A stretch of DNA of 5,317 nucleotides from Candidatus Heimdallarchaeota archaeon (lineage in GTDB: Archaea > Asgardarchaeota > Heimdallarchaeia > JABLTI01): contig DAOUWQ010000143.1 in assembly GCA_030667035.1 (NCBI GenBank), positions 1 through 5,317 on the forward strand. The letters are read 5' to 3'. Below, piece after piece: positions 1-5,317 of the stretch. The notes under the pieces are model-generated. The model was given only the letters and a program-made list of their open reading frames with translations, had not been told where the DNA came from and ran no database searches. The stretch's first letter is position 1, and every line of letters begins with the position of its first letter. The translations under genes and the position numbers were made by a program.

Positions 1-2419
1 ATGTATCCCCAATTAGAGGACCTATTGCTCCATGGGAGATTGGTAATATTCCAGCATAATCAGTTAAGACTTGTCCAATACTTCCAATTGCTGATTTGAA
101 AGGTGTCATAAATGCTTTGAATATAGCGATTGGAGTACCTGGATTAGCATCTGCGAGTGCAATACCTGCATCGAGTTCAGCTTCAGCAGTAGTTAATACA
201 GCATTAGCATTAGGCTCATCATCTTGAGAGATGTAATATATAGCTCCAAAAGTACCATTTACTGCTTTGGTTATATAATCCATTTCCAATGCGAATTCTA
301 TAGGTTGGAACGCACTGCTAATTGTTTCAGCCAATGTAGTAGCAGCACCGCTCATAATTGAATAACCCGAGCTATTAGCTTTATTTCCGATTAGAGTTAA
401 AACTGCCGATGCTTCCGCTCCTGCAGCAATACCAGCTGTACTATTTGAAATTGAATCATCCATATAAGCAAATACTTCGTTATATTCCATTCCTGGTGCA
501 TAGATATCTTTCGTTGTATTAGTTCCTTCATCATGGAATACATCTAAAGCATTAATGATATTTCCAACTGTGCCGCCGATATAACCTTCTTCAGCAATAA
601 TTGGTGTGAGTAATGAGAGTGTATCATTTACAAAATCAAAGAATCCTAAAGCAGATTCAGAACCAGCAACTTCGGCTCTTCGTGTAGGAGTGAAGATGGC
701 CTGTACTACACTTAATTCAGCAGATGCATTAGTAAGATATTGTTGACTCTCAATAAATTGATAACCCATTATCAGTCGAACATTTCCTACTAACATATTG
801 AACATCGCACGAAGTAAGTTAGGAGTGGAATCAACAAGCTCAAGTAAAAGTGGAACGAGAACACGATATTCATCGGTTACATTCATTACCATTTCTAGAC
901 CATCTGCTACTTGATTCAATACTTCAGCAATTTGAGCATTACCTTCAACATCGCGCATATCTGCGGGATCAATAGTACTAAGAATCGCATCAGCATTCAA
1001 GATGTGTACAAATATTTCATCAAAATACTCATCAAGTAAATAATCAATATCATTGATTATTTCTCCAACTAGCACTTCGGCATCATCTAATTCAGTTTCA
1101 GTTGGTTTCATTCCTGAAGACATATTGAACATGCCTGAGAATGTATCATAAACTTGCATAAACTTACCATATTGGAAATAGAATCCATCAACTTCTACAT
1201 CTGTATCATTTGAATTGTCAAAGAAACCATGTCCTAATGGTCCTAGAGCTTGTAAAAGTTCAAACCCAGCAGATATTGTTGCATTGAATATATCTACTAC
1301 GAATCCATACTGCATCGAAACAGCTTTGATTAAACGTAAAAATTGCAGTCGATTTAATCCACCGTAATTATTTTGAGCTATTTCAAACCAATAATCTGCT
1401 CGATCCAATTGAGCTAGTATTGCTTCTGTATCAAGATCCTCAAAATCAGTTGAATTGCCTTCAACAAATGGCATAGCTATTTCTGCTACGTTGGCTGCAC
1501 CAGCAGCTAACGACCCGCCAATTTGAAGTCCACTTGAAGTACACAATAATATCCATGGAATAATTACAAGATTCAATATAATTACTATAGCTTGACCTGG
1601 TAACAAACACCATGTCCAAAAGCTCTTTGCTTTTTGAGTGAATAGATTAGAGAATAACCAGGAACTTGCAATAACTACTGCTAGCATAATTCCAAACATA
1701 ATCAATAAATCAAATACCCAAACAAAAGTTGCATAACCTGCATATTGATCGTATATATCTATGATTGATTGATCAATTGGGATAAAGCTAAATCCAAAAA
1801 TATCATCTAATCCCATCTTAATTAATCCTAGCGCATTAAGGAAAATCAAGTATGGAGAAAAGAACATAGAAGGATCTTGTCCACCAGCATAAAAGACAAT
1901 TAATGGTATAAAGAATTGTATACCAAAAATCATCATTCCACCGAGAATACCTTTGCCAACCTTTCTAACAAACAATCCGGGTAATGCACAACAAATCAAT
2001 AACAAAACAATTTCAACATAAGCTAAACCAGGATGACTGGATGTACCAACAAAGTTGAAAATAATCATTACAAGGGCGGAAACGCCTAATGCAATAAGAA
2101 CACCTATCCAAAACCATGGACGTTCTTCTGTTGGTGGTCGTCCACCTGGGCGACCTTCAACTTGATAATCTTGATAATAACTGTCACCGTAATATTCTTC
2201 TTGTTGTGGTTTTACTTCTTGTTGGCTTGTTTGATAAGGATCTGGTGATTTATAAGGATCAGATCCATAAGGATCGGTTCCATAAGGTTCCGGTTGTCTA
2301 TCAGGGGGAGGGGGTGGAGGAGCTTCGCTTCCCCAAGAATAATTTTCATTTTTCTTTGGGGGCTCTTCATCATCTGCCTCATTATTAAGTATATCAATAT
2401 AATAGTCTTCTTCCGACAT
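1..2419 (-). CDS. Polytopic membrane protein with large exterior domain, partial (C terminus beyond left edge)
   Basis: The frame read from ATG at 2419 stays open for 806 codons to base 2, so the 3' end is missing. An in-frame TAA at 2438-2440 limits upstream extension; a TTG at 2428 is the only other nearby start, and no clear Shine-Dalgarno site is seen. Residues 1-101 are hydrophilic: an acidic start, a hexaproline at 34-39, four [D/E]PY motifs at 44-62, and a Gln/Tyr-rich part. Predicted membrane spans lie at about 103-124, 132-151, 157-178, 229-256 and 271-293. The basic loops (RKVGK at 152-156; QKAK at 262-265) put the N terminus inside and everything after 294 outside. Residues 295-806 look mainly alpha-helical and carry 11 N-glycosylation sequons (N322, 379, 404, 432, 513, 564, 598, 634, 659, 682, 721). 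I do not recognise the family and assign no activity. Coding is near certain; topology is inferred from hydrophobicity and charge. Confidence 0.9.
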   Translation of the reverse strand, partial: MSEEDYYIDILNNEADDEEPPKKNENYSWGSEAPPPPPPDRQPEPYGTDPYGSDPYKSPDPYQTSQQEVKPQQEEYYGDSYYQDYQVEGRPGGRPPTEERPWFWIGVLIALGVSALVMIIFNFVGTSSHPGLAYVEIVLLLICCALPGLFVRKVGKGILGGMMIFGIQFFIPLIVFYAGGQDPSMFFSPYLIFLNALGLIKMGLDDIFGFSFIPIDQSIIDIYDQYAGYATFVWVFDLLIMFGIMLAVVIASSWLFSNLFTQKAKSFWTWCLLPGQAIVIILNLVIIPWILLCTSSGLQIGGSLAAGAANVAEIAMPFVEGNSTDFEDLDTEAILAQLDRADYWFEIAQNNYGGLNRLQFLRLIKAVSMQYGFVVDIFNATISAGFELLQALGPLGHGFFDNSNDTDVEVDGFYFQYGKFMQVYDTFSGMFNMSSGMKPTETELDDAEVLVGEIINDIDYLLDEYFDEIFVHILNADAILSTIDPADMRDVEGNAQIAEVLNQVADGLEMVMNVTDEYRVLVPLLLELVDSTPNLLRAMFNMLVGNVRLIMGYQFIESQQYLTNASAELSVVQAIFTPTRRAEVAGSESALGFFDFVNDTLSLLTPIIAEEGYIGGTVGNIINALDVFHDEGTNTTKDIYAPGMEYNEVFAYMDDSISNSTAGIAAGAEASAVLTLIGNKANSSGYSIMSGAATTLAETISSAFQPIEFALEMDYITKAVNGTFGAIYYISQDDEPNANAVLTTAEAELDAGIALADANPGTPIAIFKAFMTPFKSAIGSIGQVLTDYAGILPISHGAIGPLIGDT
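2234..2290 (-). repeat. Short direct repeats encoding [D/E]PY motifs in the cytosolic tail
   Basis: The plus-strand 9-mer ATAAGGATC occurs at 2234-2242, 2252-2260 and 2267-2275, with a one-base variant (ATAAGGTTC) at 2282-2290. Spacing is 18, 15 and 15 bases, so all copies stay in frame. On the coding strand each copy gives Asp/Glu-Pro-Tyr, at residues 44-46, 49-51, 54-56 and 60-62. This looks like a small in-frame tandem expansion inside a disordered tail, just after the hexaproline at residues 34-39. Confidence 0.75.
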
Positions 2420-2439
2420 AGGCGCCAACCTTTTACATT

Positions 2440-2460
2440 AAATCTATAATATTATTTGTA
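2440..2460 (-). promoter_or_regulatory. Probable archaeal TATA box for the membrane-protein gene
   Basis: On the minus strand an AT-only stretch, AATATTATA (2453-2445), lies about 26-34 bases before the ATG at 2419. It is preceded by an A-rich stretch that could serve as a weak TFB-recognition element. Initiation about 25 bases downstream of the box would give a leader of only a few bases, which fits the absence of a ribosome binding site. AT-rich intergenic DNA produces such boxes by chance, so this is a candidate only. Confidence 0.35.
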
Positions 2461-2469
2461 TTCTGTGAT

Positions 2470-2499
2470 AAAAACGTTTCAATTATGGCAATCGAAACG
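2470..2499 (-). terminator. Hairpin plus T5, probable terminator after the LVIVD gene
   Basis: Read on the minus strand, arm CGTTTCGATT (2499-2490), loop GCCAT (2489-2485) and arm AATTGAAACG (2484-2475) form ten consecutive pairs in RNA, one of them G-U. Five T residues (2474-2470) follow immediately. The stem begins 97 bases past the stop codon of the LVIVD gene. The wobble pair becomes an A-C mismatch on the plus strand, so the intact stem forms only in minus-strand transcripts. The stem is AT-rich and so not very stable. Alternatively, as near-palindromic DNA just upstream of the TATA-like box, it could be an operator. Confidence 0.45.
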
Positions 2500-2595
2500 A
2501 ATGTCAATTGACTATATTAGTAGGTTACCTTCTTATTCAAAAAGCATTCTAATTAGCAACAGAACATTCAACTAAACTGGAAATTAACTATTAAA

Positions 2596-5154
2596 TTAAA
2601 AAATGAGCACTCTTTCTTGTTCTTCTAGCAATAATTGTTGTTCACGTTCTTTGTTTCTTTCCACCCTTTTTTTAACACCTTTAACAATGAAGACTACACC
2701 AGTAACAAATAATACGGAGCTAATGGATGATGTGATTATAATTCTTATTGTTTTCCTGGTAGCTGGGTTATCATTTTCATTTAAAGGATCTGTGCCATAA
2801 ATTACTTCTAATCCATCTTTAAAATCGTCCCTGTCGGTGTCATCATCTCGAGGGTCAGTGCCAATAAGATATTCTTCATAATTGGTCAGATTGTCGTTAT
2901 CTTCATCTTCTTGACTATCATCAAATAAGGGATCTAAACGATTTTCAGCTTCAAAACCATCTGGCATTCCATCTTGGTCTGTATCTTCTTCAAAAGGATT
3001 GGTCAAGAGTACACTTTCGTCTGCATTGGTTAATCCATCTTGATCAGGATCTTGACTACCATCTGCTGGATCCAGTGGATCTAATCCATAGAGAATTTCA
3101 AAATCATCAGACGCTCCATCCGAATCAGTATCGGAATTATATGGATTGGTCCCGTAAATATTGATTTCATCAATATCTGAAATTGAGTCTCTATCTGAAT
3201 CCAAAGCAAGAACAATCACGCCATCAAAGCCAATACCTCCAATAATATATTGGTCGAAATGCTTCACACCATAGAAACTATATTTAGAATATTCTCCAGC
3301 AAAAGCAGGATTTTGGAGGTCGCTTACGTTGAAAACCTTTAACCCATAATATCCATCTGCAACAAAAAGCATATCACCATATAAAGAAATTTCATATGAA
3401 AATCCGTCTGTATCCATTTCAGCTATTAAAGCTAATTCAGCATTAGAAGTATTATAGATTTTGAAACCATTTCCCCCTACTGCTGCGAATAAGAGGTTGT
3501 CTTTTTTATATAAATCTCGCATTGGGCTGATGTTTGCTAAATCATCTATTTTCGTGATAGTAGAAACATCAGAAACATTCAAACTATAAAGTCCAAGAAA
3601 ATTTGTTCCGGCGTATAGAATATCATCGTCATATAACAAGCTGTACACATAAGGGTGCTCACTTGGAAAATCGTATGAACCTTCTACAGAGATATTTTCT
3701 ATATCACTAATATTAAGTGCAACTAGTGTTCTATTCAAACCTGCAACAAAAACAATATCGTCATTTATTGCAGTACAATGTACTCTATTACCATCATAAT
3801 AGGAATTTTCCAAGAATGGATTTTCAGGGTCAGAGATGTTTACAAAGAGAACGCCATCCTCGTATGCTGAAATAATTGCCAAATCTCCGCTTAAAGATAA
3901 GGCGAAAGCGTAGATTTCATCATCATGATTGTTATCAAAATAACCTATTTTGTAAGGGTCAGAGGGATCTGAAATATCATAGATCTCTAATCCTTTGTAA
4001 TAATCAACAATATAAGCTAACTCATCTCTAATTACAACTCTGGTTGCTTTACCAAAACCAAGAAATTGGGAAAGCATTATCGGATTTGCAGGATTTGAAA
4101 TGCTCAGTACTTGGATTCCGTCTTCCTCATCAGCAATAATTGCTATGTTCCCACTACTTGCAGCATCTAAGCAAAAACCGGGAGTATCGTATACACTTAA
4201 TTCAACGGGGTTTTCCAAGTCAGAAATATCTAAAATTACAAGTCCGTAATTTTTGCAACTTAAGAATGCAAATGAATTAACAATTACAACATCTATTACA
4301 TTGCTAAAGGTATATTCAGCTATTTTTTCAGGTGTTTTTTGATTTGTAAAATTTATTATTGCAAGACCACTTGAACCATAAGCCAAAAAAGCATATTTAC
4401 AGTCATTAATTATAATAGAGTCAACACCAAAAGCTACTCCAGTGGAATCATTCCATGAACCCACCATGTATGGATCAGCAGGAAATGTTTGATCAATAAT
4501 TTCAAGTCCACCTTCTTTAGCAGCTAAACAATTGTATTTTGTAACCACAGACATACCTGATATTTCATTAGCACCTTTCCAACTACTGATAAATAGAGGG
4601 TTTTCAGGATCGCTGACTTCATACAGATGAATGCCATTATTTGCAGTAGCTATTCGGAGAATATTTGCATGAATACCCACTTCTAATGTATCTCCACCAG
4701 GTGTAATTGTGCTTTTCAGAATTGGTGAAGTAGGGTTTGAGATATTAATTAACGCTACTCCATAATATGCTTGAGACACATAAGCCATAGTTCCATAGAT
4801 AAAAACATCAATTGCATCACCTTGTGTAAGAATATTTGCAATTTGTTTTGGTCGGGATGGGTTCGAGATATTGATGACTTCTAATCCTTTATTTCCATTA
4901 GCAACGTAAGCAATTTCACCTTTAATTGCAACACCAGATGAAATCCCACCATCTCCATCGTAGGATCCATATTCCATGAATCCAATCTCTACAGCTTCAG
5001 TAAATAAAGCACCATTTTCTGGTTGAATACTGGTAATTTTAGTTACTGATGGATTATCCATAAAACACAAAGCAGAAGAATTAATTTGAGAACCCAAAAC
5101 GAGAGTTAAGATGAATAATGCTATAAACAGAAATCCAAGTTTTCTTTTGTTCAT
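2596..5154 (-). CDS. Membrane-anchored LVIVD-repeat surface protein with thrombospondin type 3 repeats
   Basis: This complete 852-residue protein appears to be exported and held in the membrane with nearly all of its mass outside. I chose ATG at 5154 because it gives a signal peptide with a textbook basic start (MNKRK) and a hydrophobic core to about residue 21; a TTG at 5181 would add nine residues ahead of it. Residues 79-650 are LVIVD repeats (beta-propeller blades), 652-795 are acidic calcium-binding TSP3 repeats that probably form a stalk, about 802-825 span the membrane, and 826-852 are a charged, helix-prone cytoplasmic tail (KKR, then Glu/Gln/Leu-rich). Thirteen sequons lie in the mature exterior part (N95, 137, 235, 268, 439, 474, 481, 487, 526, 541, 568, 609, 755). 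LVIVD proteins generally have no known catalytic role; binding or adhesion is the usual guess. No lipobox, protease or sortase-type motif was seen. The next gene follows in the same direction after 176 bases. Confidence 0.96.
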   Translation of the reverse strand: MNKRKLGFLFIALFILTLVLGSQINSSALCFMDNPSVTKITSIQPENGALFTEAVEIGFMEYGSYDGDGGISSGVAIKGEIAYVANGNKGLEVINISNPSRPKQIANILTQGDAIDVFIYGTMAYVSQAYYGVALINISNPTSPILKSTITPGGDTLEVGIHANILRIATANNGIHLYEVSDPENPLFISSWKGANEISGMSVVTKYNCLAAKEGGLEIIDQTFPADPYMVGSWNDSTGVAFGVDSIIINDCKYAFLAYGSSGLAIINFTNQKTPEKIAEYTFSNVIDVVIVNSFAFLSCKNYGLVILDISDLENPVELSVYDTPGFCLDAASSGNIAIIADEEDGIQVLSISNPANPIMLSQFLGFGKATRVVIRDELAYIVDYYKGLEIYDISDPSDPYKIGYFDNNHDDEIYAFALSLSGDLAIISAYEDGVLFVNISDPENPFLENSYYDGNRVHCTAINDDIVFVAGLNRTLVALNISDIENISVEGSYDFPSEHPYVYSLLYDDDILYAGTNFLGLYSLNVSDVSTITKIDDLANISPMRDLYKKDNLLFAAVGGNGFKIYNTSNAELALIAEMDTDGFSYEISLYGDMLFVADGYYGLKVFNVSDLQNPAFAGEYSKYSFYGVKHFDQYIIGGIGFDGVIVLALDSDRDSISDIDEINIYGTNPYNSDTDSDGASDDFEILYGLDPLDPADGSQDPDQDGLTNADESVLLTNPFEEDTDQDGMPDGFEAENRLDPLFDDSQEDEDNDNLTNYEEYLIGTDPRDDDTDRDDFKDGLEVIYGTDPLNENDNPATRKTIRIIITSSISSVLFVTGVVFIVKGVKKRVERNKEREQQLLLEEQERVLIF
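2770..3201 (-). repeat. Six thrombospondin type 3 (calcium-binding) repeats
   Basis: These are residues 652-795 of the LVIVD protein. DxDxD[G/S/N/D] loops start at residues 652, 675, 702, 724, 750 and 772, and each is followed by an acidic helix and a [G/L/R]-[T/L]-[N/D]-P turn (667-671, 689-693, 716-720, 738-742, 764-768, 786-790). Spacing alternates between 22-23 and 26-27 residues, as in the bacterial/archaeal TSP3 family. Glycine fills the sixth loop position in repeats 2-4 but is replaced by Ser, Asn or Asp in repeats 1, 5 and 6. Calcium binding is inferred from the motif; a rigid spacer between propeller and membrane is the likely role. Confidence 0.85.
3205..4920 (-). repeat. Tandem array of about 14 LVIVD beta-propeller repeats
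   Basis: The repeated element is G-[L/V/I/F]-x-[V/I/L]-x-[N/D]-[I/V]-S-[D/N]-P followed by a variable hydrophobic strand. Its glycine or equivalent lies at residues 90, 132, 174, 216, 263, 304, 346, 388, 434, 476, 521, 563 and 604, with a degenerate fourteenth copy at 645 that runs into the TSP3 region. Spacing is mostly 41-42 residues with three longer steps of 45-47. The copies are diverged at the DNA level, so the array is old rather than freshly expanded. Fourteen blades would suit two seven-bladed propellers, but this is inferred from the count. Confidence 0.88.
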
Positions 5155-5212
5155 AATTTCAACTCTCAAATTTTGGTTCAATAATTTTGAGCTTGTTTAC
5201 TATCTTATTGTT

Positions 5213-5222
5213 GTATAATTTA
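5213..5222 (-). promoter_or_regulatory. Candidate TATA box for the LVIVD gene
   Basis: On the minus strand TTAAATTATA (5222-5213) is followed after about 25 bases by the region near 5192. Initiation there would give a leader of roughly 38 bases before ATG 5154. A second AT-rich stretch at 5233-5243 is a weaker alternative. The sequence just before ATG 5154 has GAGAGTT but no strong Shine-Dalgarno match. Confidence 0.3.
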
Positions 5223-5232
5223 AGAATTCTTA
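5221..5232. promoter_or_regulatory. 12-bp perfect palindrome overlapping the candidate promoter
   Basis: TAAGAATTCTTA is perfectly self-complementary and overlaps the upstream end of the candidate TATA box, where a repressor or activator dimer could bind. No second copy of the site was seen upstream of the other gene, so there is no sign of co-regulation. Chance occurrence in AT-rich DNA is a real possibility. Confidence 0.2.
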
Positions 5233-5317
5233 TTAATATTTGAGTCTTCTTTCTTTTCGAATCAAAAGTAGTGGTTTATTTGTTGAAAATAATACTCTAA
5301 TACTTTTACGAACCTAA

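Larger units (their letters stand above)
5155..5317. other. Non-coding upstream region, no supported gene
   Basis: Apart from the candidate promoter and palindrome, this AT-rich stretch has a plus-strand pyrimidine tract at 5245-5258 and no supported coding frame. One minus-strand frame enters from the right edge and stops at TGA 5264-5262 after 17 codons. It could be the tail of an upstream gene, but it is too short to judge. Confidence 0.6.

Noticed and set aside
2116..2388. Plus-strand open frame of 90 codons
   Set aside because: It lies wholly antisense to the cytosolic tail and first span of the membrane-protein gene. Its His/Leu/Asp-rich composition is what the complement of the Pro/Tyr/Glu-rich coding strand gives, and no family features are seen.
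2212..2397. Minus-strand open frame of 61 codons
   Set aside because: It is a shifted frame inside the coding region that starts at 2419. The main frame continues for 806 codons with clear protein-like features, so this is a shadow.
1..2419. Resemblance to prominin-like, RND or YhgE/Pip-like membrane proteins
   Set aside because: The span order differs: here the five spans come first with the N terminus inside, and no diagnostic motif of those families was seen. The missing C terminus prevents a fair comparison.
2603..2800. Plus-strand open frame of 65 codons
   Set aside because: It is antisense to the anchor and end of the TSP3 region of the LVIVD gene. The apparent Ser/Cys-rich and hydrophobic parts are complements of the Glu/Gln-rich tail and the membrane span.
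5262..5317. Seventeen-codon minus-strand frame entering from the right edge and ending at a TGA
   Set aside because: It could be the end of an upstream gene, but a stop-free run this short is common by chance and its composition is uninformative.
1..5317. CRISPR array, insertion sequence, tRNA or rRNA gene
   Set aside because: No regularly spaced DNA repeats with unique spacers, no terminal inverted repeats flanking a transposase, and no recognisable tRNA or rRNA segments were found in reading the window. The repeats present are protein repeats inside coding sequence.

Overview
The window looks archaeal and low in GC. It encodes two large cell-surface proteins, both on the minus strand. Support for an archaeon: the upstream regions carry TATA-like boxes and no clear Shine-Dalgarno sites, both predicted exterior domains are crowded with N-glycosylation sequons (N-X-S/T), and the LVIVD plus thrombospondin-3 plus C-terminal membrane anchor layout is typical of secreted archaeal proteins. 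An Asgard (Promethearchaeota) or methanogen-type host would fit. No marker gene is present, so the phylum is a guess.

Layout, in the direction of transcription (right to left): 5155-5317 is a non-coding leader/promoter region. 5154-2596 is a complete 852-residue protein with a signal peptide, 14 LVIVD beta-propeller repeats, six thrombospondin type 3 calcium-binding repeats, one membrane span and a short charged cytoplasmic tail. 2595-2420 is a 176-bp gap holding a hairpin followed by T5 (a probable terminator for minus-strand transcripts) and then a TATA-like box for the next gene. 2419 to the left edge is an open reading frame of at least 806 codons with no stop in the window. It encodes a polytopic membrane protein with a proline/tyrosine-rich cytosolic tail, five predicted spans and a long sequon-rich, mostly helical exterior region; its C terminus lies outside the window.

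The two genes are co-directional, but the terminator-plus-promoter arrangement suggests separate transcription units. Both proteins expose a large glycosylation-prone domain outside the cell and a short charged or motif-rich segment inside. A shared job in the cell envelope (adhesion, scaffolding or a surface coat) is plausible but is inference from architecture only. I do not recognise the family of the left-hand protein, and nothing in the sequence assigns an enzymatic activity to either.
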